Source: Lumbricus terrestris (taxonomy: Eukaryota; Annelida; Clitellata; Crassiclitellata; Lumbricidae). From it: DNA of 64,000 nucleotides. The notes below the pieces were generated by a model. That model saw only the letters and a program-made list of their open reading frames with translations, had not been told where the DNA came from and ran no database searches. Both the position numbers and the translations under genes were made by a program. Below are positions 39,236 to 50,404 of the stretch, piece after piece; the stretch's first letter is position 1, and each line of letters opens with the position of its first letter. Location of the stretch: positions 18,954,581-19,018,580 of the forward strand of contig OX457038.1 in assembly GCA_949752735.1 (NCBI GenBank), given 5' to 3'.

Positions 39236-40215
39236 ATGTTCTACAATGGCTGCCTGTTCCCCAGAGGAATGAATTTAAGATCTGTCTATACTTTTTTTTA
39301 AATTTATTTATTTCGGAAACAGTCATCAGTGGCGATCCCTCGCAGACACGTAGAATCATCCAACATGTAACCTACTTGTTTACAAGTCCCTTCACGGAGC
39401 CGCGCCCGCTTATGTGCGTGATTTCTGCATCGGGACTCACTCCTCCGCCTCCGGGTTGCGACTTAGGCTAGACCGATCGACAAAAGCGATCTTCACCTAT
39501 AGCCTACGGCGGACGAATACCCGTTTTGGTGACCTCGCTTTCTCAGTGGCCGGTGTCACGAAATAAAGTCTCCCCCCGATACAAAGTCTCCCCCGAAACA
39601 GAGCCTCCCCCTGGCTGAAACTCTGTATTGGAAGAAATTTTCAGAAGTAAAAATATTATGTTTTCTTCTTATATAATCTGACAATGTAAACTAACCGTTT
39701 AGCCTGCTCATCTCTAAATTTGATGCAACTGTAACACATTTCACGCTGAACGGGGGAGACTTTATTTCGTGGACGGTGGAAATACTCTCTCCCCCACGGA
39801 GACTTTATTTCAGAATATAGTCTCCGGGGGCGAATTTATTCTGGAACAGATCCTCCGGGGGGAGAATCTGTTTCGAAATAAAGTCTCCGGGGGAGACTTT
39901 TAGGGGGGAGACTCTGTCACGCGACACCGGCCCCAGATGCTGGAACAGTCTTCCTCCTGTCTTGCGAGCGGCTGGCTCAGTTGACTCCTTCAAATCTGGA
40001 CTTAAGACTCATTTATTCCTCAAGGTCTATCCTGCTGTTAGTTTAATATGTGAGGCGCCCTTTTATAACGGCATGGCTGTGTTACGGCGCCATAGAAATC
40101 GTCATTGTTGTTGTTATTATTATTATTATTTTTTAATTTGCGCCCGAGGTATATATAATCCCTCAGGCTTTAAAACCAATAAATTATTATTATTATTATC
40201 ATTATTATTATTATA
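39236..40215 (+). mobile_element. L2-type retrotransposon 3' fragment (a different family)
   Basis: Broken frames read LQWLPVPQRNEFKICL near 39240, then YKSLHGAAPAYVRDF near 39380, then GDLAFSV, then after an insertion PRCWNSLPPVLRAAGSVDSF and KSGLKTHLF near 39930-40025. These are C-terminal motifs of L2/CR1-type ORF2. The copy ends in an ATT-repeat tail. It is interrupted by the TIR element at 39552-39928. Confidence 0.8.
39552..39928. mobile_element. 377-bp TIR element inserted in the L2 fragment
   Basis: Starts GGTGTCACGAAATAAAGTCT and ends GACTCTGTCACGCGACACC; GGCC lies on both sides (39548-39551 and 39929-39932). Removing the element restores the L2 phrase FSV-APRCWNSLP, which proves the insertion. 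Repeated GTCTCCCCC and GGGGGAGACTTT motifs fill it. It shares its ends with the element at 14301-14755. Confidence 0.8.
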
Positions 40216-40337
40216 AATTGTATTGAAGACGCAATATAAAATTAAACTACGACTCATGACACAACACAAGCCGTTACAGGGCGCCATTATTCCACATGAC
40301 CTCATGTGACTAAAGAACTACTATTTTACATCTCTTT

Positions 40338-40339
40338 CA

Positions 40340-40437
<98 letters not shown>

Positions 40438-40505
40438 CTATATTAGGCCTACATATGCATATAAATTATATATACACTCTATATTATTTATATATATATA
40501 TATAT
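40338..40505. repeat. (CT)n(TA)n compound microsatellite
   Basis: CT repeats from 40338 to 40396, TA repeats to 40432, and more TA at 40480-40505. Confidence 0.95.
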
Positions 40506-42390
40506 AGCAAGAACGTCTCGTCGGTCGGTATGCTGCTCTTATTATTGAGCAACTGATTCCTCTCCATTTGGTTATTAAGACGTCAGTTCAAGTATTTTGA
40601 TCCTTCTTCAGGTATAATATATGTGTATCATTTACTTAAGAAAAGGACAACGAACCTCTTCCACTTTTAGTCAAGGTTGGCATGCAAAGAAATGTGAGAC
40701 ATTCTGCAGACATGACCTTTAATGGTCGACGACCTATTCCTCTGTCTTCAGCTCTCAAAATAGATGAAGATAAAAGGACAAGAGGCATTCGAAGTGTGCT
40801 GTTACAGGCGAGTGATATTCGTTTGTATTATCGTGCTAAACGCATCGACGGAAGAATTTAATGGCCTAAAGATGGATATTAGCATGTAAAAAGCAAAGGA
40901 TCTCACCAGAAATAGACAGAAGTGGGAAAAGTAGGAGCCTCATCGTCGTCGCATGACTGACGGAAGAGAGCAAAGAAAGAAAGAAGAAGATGGGAGTTAT
41001 TCCAAAGCAGATAGCAATTAATGCTAATGGGTCATTGGTAAAGAGTAGAGTAGGCTATATATGCTTATAGTAGGAGCGTGTTTGTGAATGAGCAGAGAGT
41101 GCTGCTGTAGGAAGATAGGGTGGAGAATTAAAGCACGGGATCTGAAGAGAGGTGACCTTTCCAGAACTCTGAGAAGTAGGAAAGAGGGCGGTATATATCG
41201 AAGATGGTTAGGACTCTGTTAGGGCTGTCTAGAGACTAATCAGAAAGGCAGTGTTTCCCCCCTGCAGTGGTGTAGCAGTCGTTGATTTGAAGGTGCGAGG
41301 TGCTATGGGTGCTGCGGTCGGATCGGGATGATGTCCTCGAGGTAGAATGGTGCGATTTAAACAGAGTTCTGTCTAATTAACATAGTGCATGTCCTCTACA
41401 TGTATATCGCGGCATCTAACGTCAATGCATGATGTGATTACAACGAGGAATATTATGTTCAGCAAGAATTTTCATTCGTCTATCCTATTAAAAGCAAAAA
41501 TCCGCTTATCTGGATCTGATAATTCTATCCCTCTCTCTGTCTCTGTCTGTCTGTCTCTGTCTCTGTCTGTCTGTCTGTCTGTCTCTTTCCCACTCACTCT
41601 CTCTGCCTCCCTCTCTCCATATATGTCTCTTTCTTTTTAAACTTTAATGCAAATAAACGATTCAAAAGTGTTGCGAGACACCTTGCACTTAGTCACTGCA
41701 TTTTTTAAACGTTTTCTTTCTGCATGTCGATGTTTCTCCATCTGTCTGTCACTGTCTGACTATGCATCTCTCTCTGTTTAGTGGTAAACAAAGCAGTTTC
41801 AATAATCATGTTAAGGCACGAAATAGCCAATTATGTGCTGAAGTGCCGTTAAACTCAATCAATCAATCAATCTCTGTTTAGTGTCTAAATTTCACGCTGG
41901 CGGTATATCTGCTTGATTCAGCAAAGTCATCTGTTTTCTGGTTCGCTGATTATAATTTTCCATCTTTGGCTCCTTAGTCTGAACTTGCATCTGATGGTCT
42001 CCATAGCAACACGACGCAAAACTATTCCTTTTATTACCACACTCCGTCTATCTGCCAGTCTCTAAGTAATTTGACAACAACGTCTGAGATGGAGCCAGGT
42101 GTGTAGCTCAGGTCATTCATTGTGTTCCATGATGCGGCTGCTATTACGGATGCTGCTGTTGCTTCGGCTGAGGCAGCTGCTGCAGATGGTGGTACAGCTG
42201 ATGGTGGTGCTCTGCTCGCTGATGCTGCTGCAGCTGCTGCAGCTGGATACGGACGCAGGCGATGGAGCATCTGCCAATAACTCCTGTTGGCGTTTATTGA
42301 GGGCAGTCACATTTATTACGCATAGGTTGCTAATGGAGACACATGCACGCGCATCCAAAGTTCACATCGAAGCTCACGAGGGACAGACAC
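40506..42390. other. Intron 5, middle part
   Basis: No gene recognised. CTGT-rich at 41530-41590; a possible SINE-like tail AAGTGCCGTTAAACTCAATC with CAAT repeats at 41845-41872; GCT/GCA-rich at 42130-42250. Confidence 0.4.
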
Positions 42391-43155
42391 ACACAGTGAT
42401 GCAGACGAACACAGAGTGATGCAGACGGACACAGAGTGATGCAGACACACGCGGAGTGATGCAGACAGACACAGAGTGATGCAGACGGACACAGAGTGAT
42501 GGCGACAGACATAGAGTGATGCAGAAGGACACAAAGTGATGCAGGCAGACATAGAGTGATGCAGACGGACATAAAGTGATGCAGACAGACACAGAGTGAT
42601 GCAGACAGACATAGAGTGATGCAGACGGACACAGAGTGATGCAGACGGACATAGAGTGATGCAGACGGACACAGAGTGATGCAGACGGACATAGAGTGAT
42701 GCAGACAGACATAGAGTGATGCAGACGGACACAGTGATGCAGACAGACATAGAGTGATGCAGACGGACACAGAGTGATGCAGACGGACACAGAGTGATGC
42801 AGACAGACATAGAGTGATGCAGACAGACACAGAGTGATGCAGACGGACACAGAGTGATGCAGACGGACACAGAGTGATGCAGACGGACACAGAGTGATGC
42901 AGACGGACACAGAGTGATGCAGACAGACATAGAGTGATGCAGACAGACACGGAGTGATGCAGACGGACACAGAGTGATGCAGACAGACACAGAGTGATGC
43001 AGACGGACACAGAGTGATGCAGACGGACACAGAGTGATGCAGACAGACATAGAGTGATGCAGACATACACGGAGTGATGCAGACGGACACAGAGTGATGC
43101 AGACAGACACAGAGTGATGCAGACAGACGCAGAGTGATGCAGACGGACAGTCAGT
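42391..43155. repeat. 20-bp minisatellite, about 38 copies
   Basis: GATGCAGACGGACACAGAGT and variants (GACAGACATAGAGT) are repeated head to tail. The three long minus-strand frames of 238-303 codons over this region are artefacts of a stop-free repeat: 20 bp is not a multiple of three, so all frames read the same 20-residue cycle. Confidence 0.97.
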
Positions 43156-44025
43156 GAAGACAGTAAGAAAGATATTCCAATAGGAATAAACGGTCTGGCA
43201 AACGACAAACGTAGGCGTACTTTAGCTGGAAGGAGAGCCATGCATACAATTGAACGGGTAGGCTACACAGACTGACCATCTGCCCTGCATGTCTTCAGTC
43301 TCTTACTCGCTTGTAGACACTCACTTAATCAGTCATCAGCTATTCCTCCGCTGCTTACCTACCTATCTACTATGCATAGGTCTTGAGGCACGACAGGAGT
43401 TGGACATTGGAAGAAAAACGATATTTAGGGAACAGCTCATCAGATAAAACTTGTCTACAGAATATCAAAGAACATTCGGAGAAGGATCAAGAACCGGAAT
43501 GAAATCAAAGAACACCATAGGCCAGCGTCAGAACGCATCCAAGTAGAACGTCAAAGAATTACGTCAACAGAACTTCAGAAGAAGGTTCCTCGAGGAGAGA
43601 CAAATGAGGATATATAGATGGATAGCAACAACTACGGATCTATAAACACCAAAGATACAAATGCTTAGATAGATACTAACAAGGATGCACTGACAAAGAT
43701 ACATAGATCAAAAATACAAAGATCCACATAAATAATAGCAAATGAACTGTAATATATGCGCAGAAATAAACACTAAATGATTAAGTAAGAGGCACATGGA
43801 CATTCAATGCAATGGAAAGAGACAAGTATACACATGGACAGCCATGAAGAGCAACCGTCAAGCACGTATCCTATAATATTAAGATATTAAGTGCTGGATG
43901 ATGAGCCGAACGCGTGTACCGTTTGTGAGTTTGGTTCCCTATTTCTGGTTTTCTTCTCCTCTTCATGTGACGCATGCAGAATTGCGACCACTGACGGCGC
44001 CGTTAAAGCCGACGGCAGTTTCCGG
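43156..44025. other. Intron 5, distal part
   Basis: Degenerate AACGTCAAAGAA-type repeats at 43480-43580, related in reverse complement to those at 25780-25850. No gene recognised. Confidence 0.4.
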
Positions 44026-44105
44026 GTAATAATAAAAATAATGAGGACGATGATGACTATGACGATGATGATGACGATGATGACGATGATGATGAGGATG
44101 AGGAG
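44026..44105. repeat. (GAT)n/(GAC)n trinucleotide run
   Basis: GATGATGACGATGAT type repeats. Confidence 0.85.
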
Positions 44106-44206
44106 AGTCAGAAGACGCCTTGGGATCACTTACCTGATTAGAAATCTCCGATTCGGTTTATGAACGGCGATTCGAGCGCAAAGTCATGCTTTAGCCCTGC
44201 CGTGTC

Positions 44207-44315
44207 TCTGCCTTCTCCCTGCCTTCTCCCTACCTTCACTGCCTTCTCCCTGCCTTCTCCCTGCCTTCTCCCTGCCTTCTCCCTGCCTTCTCCCTGCCTT
44301 CTTCCTACCTTCTCC
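44207..44315. repeat. 11-bp tandem repeat (CTTCTCCCTGC)
   Basis: About nine copies of CTTCTCCCTGC with small changes. Confidence 0.88.
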
Positions 44316-44754
44316 CCGTCATGTCCCTCTCTTCTTCCTGCCCAGTCATCGCCTTGTCATTCTTCGCAACTTTTATGTCCATGCTTACTCAGAGAGCATA
44401 TAATCCGTCGTCCTGTATCTTCCTATTTTTATCGCATTCATTATTAATATCATCATCATCATCGAAGTCATCGTCGTCGTCATCTTATAGTTGCATGTCA
44501 ATTGCCATTCGTTCTTCCATCCGTCTGCTGCCCACTCCGTAGACGTCTGGAAACCCATCCATCCGTCCTTCCGACCCTTCATCCAACCGTCACTTAGTCC
44601 GTCCGTTCATCCTATCCTCTATCTATTCGTTCGTCCTTCGCTCGGTCCTTTCGTCGTCCTTCTGTCCGCCTGTATACGCACGTAGACCTATACGTCATTC
44701 AGTCCATTAGTCTCTCTCCGTCTATGAATTTGTTTGTCCGTTCCTACTTCTCCA

Positions 44755-44935
44755 TCTTCCGAACCTTCTCCTTCCTTTCTTCCATCTTTTCCCTCTTCCC
44801 TCCTTCCTCCTTTCTTCCCTTTCCTCCTTCCTTCTTCTCTCTCTTCCTTCCTTCCTTCCTCCTTTCCTTCCTTCCTTCCTTCCTCCTTTCCTTCCTTCCT
44901 TCCTTCCTCCTTTCCTTCCTTTCTTCCTTCCGTCC
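44755..44935. repeat. CCTT-rich polypyrimidine tract
   Basis: About 180 bp of C and T only on the plus strand, with CCTTCCTT units. Such mirror-like tracts can form triplex DNA. Confidence 0.92.
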
Positions 44936-45599
44936 ATTTGTCAGTTCGCACTCTTGACACACAGACTCTATAATTCAAAAACATCGTCTGCGATTCTTAT
45001 TACAAAGATATTGCATATAATATAATATTGCATCTACTAATATAATACTACTGTCGCTATATAATGTCAGTGATGCAACTTCTATAATTAGCTGCTTTGA
45101 TGACGGTGACGATAATAATAGGAATAATTGGGGATGATGATAACAGGAATTACTAGTGATGACGATGATAATGATTATGATAGTGATGCTTTTGTTAATC
45201 AAGATGATTATCATGCAGATGAAAAACGAGATGAAAACGAGCGTCTTTGAAAGGCATTCACCTGCTGATATAAATAACGGAAGGTTCTGTCAACAGTCGC
45301 TTTAGCGTAGGCCGACATATATAATATATATAAGAGAAGTGGCTCATTTATTCCTTGCACAAGTGCACATGGAGATAGGTGTGGACTGATTGGAATGAGA
45401 AGAGTGCCAATGGTATTGACGGTGGCGATGATGGTAATGATGGTGAAGATGATGATGGAAAAGGGAAGAATTGCAATAGGTGATCATGGTTATAACGATG
45501 TTGCTGCTGCTGCTGCTCGATGGAGCATTGGAGCAGTGATGGTGGTATTGATGATTGTGGTGTTAGTGTTGGTGTCGGTGTTATTGTTGGTGGTAGTGC

Positions 45600-45651
45600 T
45601 GGTGGTGATGGTGTTGGGTGATGGTGGTGATGGTGGTGGTGGTGGTGGTGG

Positions 45652-45717
<66 letters not shown>
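45600..45717. repeat. (GGT)n and (GAT)n run just upstream of exon 6
   Basis: GGT repeats to about 45650, then about 22 GAT repeats, ending 30 bp before the exon 6 acceptor. Confidence 0.95.
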
Positions 45718-45747
45718 CGATCTCTTCGTCGTGTTTCGTCGTTGTAG

Positions 45748-45873
45748 TTGAAATACTTCGATGATCCTGTGGCGCAGTGCATGCAAAGCCTCGACTCACT
45801 CGACTCACGTGATCTCTCGCAGAAGTGCGAATTCTTCACCAGACTTGCTCAAACGATTCCAGCATTTCCAAGA
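45748..45873 (+). CDS. SCYL2: SCYL2-like exon 6: linker to HEAT region
   Basis: 126 bp, phase 0 to 0, after TTTCGTCGTTGTAG and before GTACGT. The product reads LKYFDDPVAQCMQSLDSLDS and RDLSQKCEFFTRLAQTIPAF with a final PR. It matches the SCYL2 segment that in human reads PFFDDVGAVTLQYFDTL and SQFFKGLPKVLPKLPKR. The open frame continuing downstream (to 46440) is repeat-driven and not coding. The exon is sandwiched between two long GAT arrays. Confidence 0.92.
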
Positions 45874-46009
45874 GTACGTACCACAATAAGTCTCCTCATC
45901 ATCAGCAGCATTCGCAGTAACCGGATACAGACGATAATTGTAGCAATGATGATAACGACGAAGAGGACGATGATAATGATATTGATTGTGACGATGACGA
46001 TGATGACGA

Positions 46010-46260
<251 letters not shown>

Positions 46261-46770
46261 GATGTTCTGGTTCCTTATGTTCAAGTGCTGATTGCATTGA
46301 TGGCAACTATGAGAAATAGTTATGCAATAACGATAATGGCGATCTTATTAGCAATGATGACGGTAGTGATGATGACAATTGTGATACCATTTTGTGATGC
46401 GGATAATGATGATGGAGGCGGTTATGACGACGACGCATGATTCTGATGATTAGCTTAATGATGCGCGCTGTTCGTGAAAGGCTTTAATCGTCTTCGTGAG
46501 AGGATTAGGAAGCACTGCATCAGTATTATAGGTCATGAGTTCATCTGTTCTCCAATTAGACTCCGAATTATAATCTGAATGACCGATCCTATAGATTATA
46601 GAAAATCCAATTAAAAACCTTCTACTCAGATTATTAGAATGACAAGACGCGATTTATTATTTTAGACTTATACTTCGTGCCAAAACAAAGTTCACTTATC
46701 AGATGAAATCGGCAATTTACTGGCGAATAATGCACCTGGAAAATTTTCCATGCTATTGTTACGTCATGCT
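46261..46770. other. Intron 6 remainder
   Basis: Nothing recognised apart from scattered GAT triplets at the start. Confidence 0.5.
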
Positions 46771-46774
46771 ACTG

Positions 46775-47170
46775 TTCTGTCATGTCATGTCTTGATCATG
46801 TCATGTCTTTGTTTTACCACTTTTTTGTCATGTTGTGCTTCACTTATGCGTTATGGGTTTTGTTTTGTCACGTTTTGTCTTACTATTTGTTCAGTTTTTC
46901 TATTAATTTTGTTGTCTCATGTTTCATTGCCATACCGTACTTTTTATCATGCCATGTATTGTCTTGTATAATGTATATCATGTTTTTATCATGCCATGTA
47001 TTGTCTTGTATAGGCCTATTATGTTTTGTCATGTCATGTATTGTCTTGTATATTATGCTTTGTCATGTCATGTATTGTCTTGTATATTATGTTTTTATCA
47101 TGTCATGGATTGTCTTGTATATTATGTTTTTATCATGTCATGTTTTGTCTTGTATATTATGTTTTGTCAT
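46775..47170. repeat. Degenerate tandem repeat (ATCATGTCATGTATTGTCTT)
   Basis: Units of roughly 33-38 bp containing CATGTCATGTATTGTCTTGT and TATATTATG recur about six times at 46950-47165; earlier copies are more decayed. Confidence 0.8.
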
Positions 47171-47312
47171 TCATAGTCAGTGTTAATGCACTAAGAACAA
47201 TGTACAAACGATAAAGCCGCTGCACTGCTAAAGATGAATTATTACTGACGATTCACGAATAGTCTTCAAGACAATGCCTTCTATTTTTGCTTTGTCTTGT
47301 GTTTGACTGCAG

Positions 47313-47489
47313 AAGCTGCTGTACAAGTCAGTCTTGCCGATGCTCGTCGAGCAGCTGAACCAACCGGAAATGCTCATCCTCATCCTTCCTTCGATGCTGA
47401 ACCTCATCTCTCATTCGTCCGTTGACGAATACCAGATGGAAATCCAGCCGTTCTTTGACGAAATCTTCTTGATGACAAGACCAATGCAG
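47313..47489 (+). CDS. SCYL2: SCYL2-like exon 7: HEAT-like helices
   Basis: 177 bp, phase 0 to 0, after GTTTGACTGCAG and before CAG/GTGATG. It reads KLLYKSVLPMLVEQLNQPEM, then LILILPSMLNLISHSSVDEY and QMEIQPFFDEIFLMTRPMQ. Human SCYL2 has VQRILPCLTSEFVNPDM and EEYVKLILPELGPVFKQQEPIQ here. The repeated hydrophobic heptads fit HEAT-like helices. The exon end lies in the first unit of a 16-bp array. Confidence 0.92.
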
Positions 47490-47806
47490 GTGATGATCAA
47501 TGCAGGTCATGACCAATGCAGGTCATGACCAATGCAGGTCATGACCAATGCAGGTCATGATCAATGCAGGTCATGATCAAGGCAGGTCATGATCAATGCA
47601 GGTCATGATCAATGCAGGTCATGACCAATGCAGGTCATGATCAATGCAGGTCATGATCAATGCAGGTCATGATCAATGCAGGTCATGACCAATGCATGCA
47701 GGTCATGATCAATGCAGGTCATGATCAAGGCAGGTCATGATCAATGCAGGTCATGATCAATGCAGGTCATGACCAATGCAGGTCATGATCAATGCAGGTC
47801 ATGATC
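47483..47806 (+). repeat. 16-bp tandem array that duplicates the exon 7 donor site
   Basis: CCAATGCAGGTCATGA recurs about twenty times from the last codons of exon 7 onward. Each unit contains CAG/GTCATG or CAG/GTGATG, so about twenty donor-like sites follow one another at 16-bp steps (47490, 47506, 47522 and so on), with one 4-bp insertion. The unit includes the last exon bases. Confidence 0.93.
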
Positions 47807-47836
47807 ACAGGGTCGTCAGGAGGCGTTTCAATTCAG

Positions 47837-47968
47837 TGAAGTCTCCACGTCGAGACGAGTCATTTTGTTAGCAATCGTATACCTCGTGGTGATTCATTAG
47901 AATTCAGTATGAGGTTTTCTAGTGTGTCCCTTGTGACCAGAGACGAATAGAGCGACATCTTGAGTCCT
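47837..47968. repeat. Dispersed repeat copy, shared with 52027-52153
   Basis: The phrase CCTCGTGGTGATTCATTAGA followed by ATTCAGTATGAGGTT and GACCAGAGACGAAT is nearly identical at both places. Confidence 0.8.
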
Positions 47969-48079
47969 CAAAAGCCACTTCATGAATGAAATATCATGAA
48001 GAGGGGTTTATGGCAATGGTGAGCATTCTGCATGGCAGTCTTGTAGAGAGAGAGCGTTTGATTGCTTCCCGCTACTATA

Positions 48080-48908
48080 CCCTCCCAAAGATCCACTCAA
48101 CCTTGTATTCAGCGGATCTCTCTCTTCTTTAGGTTCTCTGCCCTTCGGCAGGTTCCAACCTCCAATGACGCCACTCCTCTCTGTGCTGTGCCTTTTCCTT
48201 CAGTTTGCTGTATCCATTGACCATAATCCCTCCAAGCATCATTTGCCGCGGTCTTCCTCTCCCTCTCTTTCCTTCCATTCTCCCTTCTATGAATTCTTTC
48301 AGGAGGGAGTCTCCTCTTAACACGTGCCCAACCCAGTTCTTTTGTCTCTCTCTTATTGTTGTTATTAGCGATCGCTTTTCACCAACCATTTGTAGTACCT
48401 CCTCATTTGTTATATGCTCCGTCCAGCTCACCTTTTCCATCCTTCTCCAAATCCACATCTCGAAAGCCTCTAATTTCTGAATGTCTTCCTTTTTGATAGT
48501 CCAGGTCTCCGACCCATACAGTGCCACACTCCATACCAGTGTTTTGACCAGTCTTTTCTTTAAGCCTTTGTTTAATCCTCCTCTCAACAATTCTCCTCTT
48601 TTCGTGAATGCGTCCTTTCCCATTGCTATTCTTCGTTTCATATCGCTTTGACACCTTGCATCTGTTGTTATCATTGCTTCCCAAGTAACAGAAGCTCTTG
48701 ACCTGTTCCACCTCCTCGCCGTTGATTTTTATTTTCTCTGTTACTTCCTCCTCTTCTCGGCTTATCCTCATACTCTTTGTCTTTCCAATGTTTATTTTCA
48801 TGTTGTATTTCCTTGAGGTCAGATTTAATTTGTCCATCATCTTCTGTAGTCCTTCCTGTGTCGTCGCCAACATTGCCTGGTCGTCAGCAAATCTTAAGGC
48901 TTTTCAGC
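48080..48908 (-). mobile_element. RTE-type non-LTR retrotransposon fragment, minus strand
   Basis: On the minus strand the frame starts within FADDQAMLATTQEGLQKMMD (catalytic FADD at about 48880-48896), continues LTSRKYNMKINIGKTKSM and, after a frameshift near 48630, ALYGSETWTIKKEDIQKLEA, WTEHITNEEVLQMVGEKRSL and GKRGRGRPRQMM. These are the palm and C-terminal motifs of RTE-like elements. It is 5'-truncated, lacks most of the reverse transcriptase and endonuclease, and is inactive. The exact 3' end (near 48080-48115) is uncertain. Confidence 0.82.
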
Positions 48909-49203
48909 GGATGGAGTTGGTAAATCGAGCAGTAGGCTATAGGACGTGATGGATGCCTTGCATGGCTGCCAAGCAGTTAAATTCTACATCTCTGATAACT
49001 TGTGATCATCCGTTCGTACTATGAATTGCAATCATACTGAGTTGGGTCACCTTGAAATTAAACGACGATTATTATGAATCATTTCTACACTGCCGTTTTT
49101 GGGTGGATAAATGAGGAGGAGGATTCTAATCATGACCGATCATCGCTAAATAGTAAACTATAGCCGACATATAGGCCTATACAGTGTTTCGTGCTGATTG
49201 CAG

Positions 49204-49440
49204 GCGACTGTGTTTCTGTTGGACAACTTGGACATCATCTTAGCCAAAGCGACCGAAGAGGAGGTCAGGTCGTCCGTACTACCGATGATCTTCAGCACCC
49301 TCGAGTCGAACTCGATCCAAGGTCACGAGGCAGCCATCGGGGTCTTCACTGTCATCCGCAAGTACATGGACGACCAGACGATTCGGAAGCTCGTTCTTCC
49401 GAAGGCTAAGGCACTCTTCAGCAAATCAAATAATGTGCGG
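49204..49440 (+). CDS. SCYL2: SCYL2-like exon 8: HEAT-like helices
   Basis: 237 bp, phase 0 to 0, after GTGCTGATTGCAG and before GTGAGT. The product begins ATVFLLDNLDIILAKATEEE, then VRSSVLPMIFSTLESNSIQG, HEAAIGVFTVIRKYMDDQTI and RKLVLPKAKALFSKSNNVR. Human SCYL2 has LLTKTPPDEIKNSVLPMVYR and ALEAPSIQIQ here. SVLPMI and KLVLPK are the positions of repeated Pro-containing helices. No anomalies. Confidence 0.94.
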
Positions 49441-50404
49441 GTGAGTTCTTAGCATAATATAGGCCTGTATACATGTATGTGCAGGAAAGAAAGGAGATTA
49501 GAAGAGAATGATGCATGTGTAGTTGTGTACGGATAAGATTGAGATCGTTTTCAGGAATAGGAACACACTAGAGGAAATGGCAGAAATAGTGAAGAATTAG
49601 AGGAATTAGAAAAGGAGCCTCATTCTTTTGTGGCTGAAAATTAATAGGTTGCCTATCAACTCCATAAGTTTTGATCTTTTTTTCCTTTTCCCTCAAACGT
49701 TTGAAGATCACTCGACTACGATTGCAACTAATCTCGTGCTTTCAGCGAACAGCTTTTATTCTTTGCCCTAAACTATACAACATCGTCGGTCTCTCCTTGC
49801 TGCAAAAATAGGACCCAGACTCGAAACTGAAGAAGACCATATAATTATAGAGATGAAGAAAGAAGTAAAGTAAAGAAAGAAGACTATCTATATGAAGAAG
49901 TAGCCAGAAAGAAAAAAATTAAGAAGGCGATGGCGATAAAAGAGAAGGAAGTAAGAAGAAGATGACGATGAAGATGAAGATGGTAAGGAAGCTGAAGGGG
50001 ACGAAGAAGTATCAGAGGAAAGAGAAAAAGAGTAAGTTGTGGAGGAAGGGATAAGAAGTCATGGTGAAGAATAATAAGCTCATGATGATGATAATGTCAA
50101 ACACGAGAGGTTGTGTGTTCAACTCTAGTAAATCCTTCTCATTAGGCATGACTAAAAGTCTAAAAGGATCGCCTAAGACGACGCACAAGTAGTCTATTAT
50201 AATTATTGTATAGCAAGTGTGTATACGGCGTCAGCGGCAGACTATAGTACACGGACGACGACGGATCTAGGAAGAGGAAGCCCATATTCGTTGCTCTATA
50301 AATTATACGCTAATCATTTCCTGAAGATTGGTGATAGATATACTGAACGCGAAGTACGCCTGCAATTGTAAAGCTGATATAAATGGAGGCGTAGTAGCTA
50401 TAGA
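49441..50404. other. Intron 8, proximal part
   Basis: Purine-rich, AAGAAGA-like stretch at 49840-50040; no gene. Confidence 0.5.

Noticed and set aside
42391..43155. Possible CRISPR-like array
   Set aside because: The 20-bp units are contiguous with no unique spacers, and the host is an animal.
42316..43241. Long minus-strand open frames (238-303 codons) rich in His, Ser and Cys
   Set aside because: They are produced by a stop-free 20-bp minisatellite read in three frames; no start context, splice sites or family resemblance.
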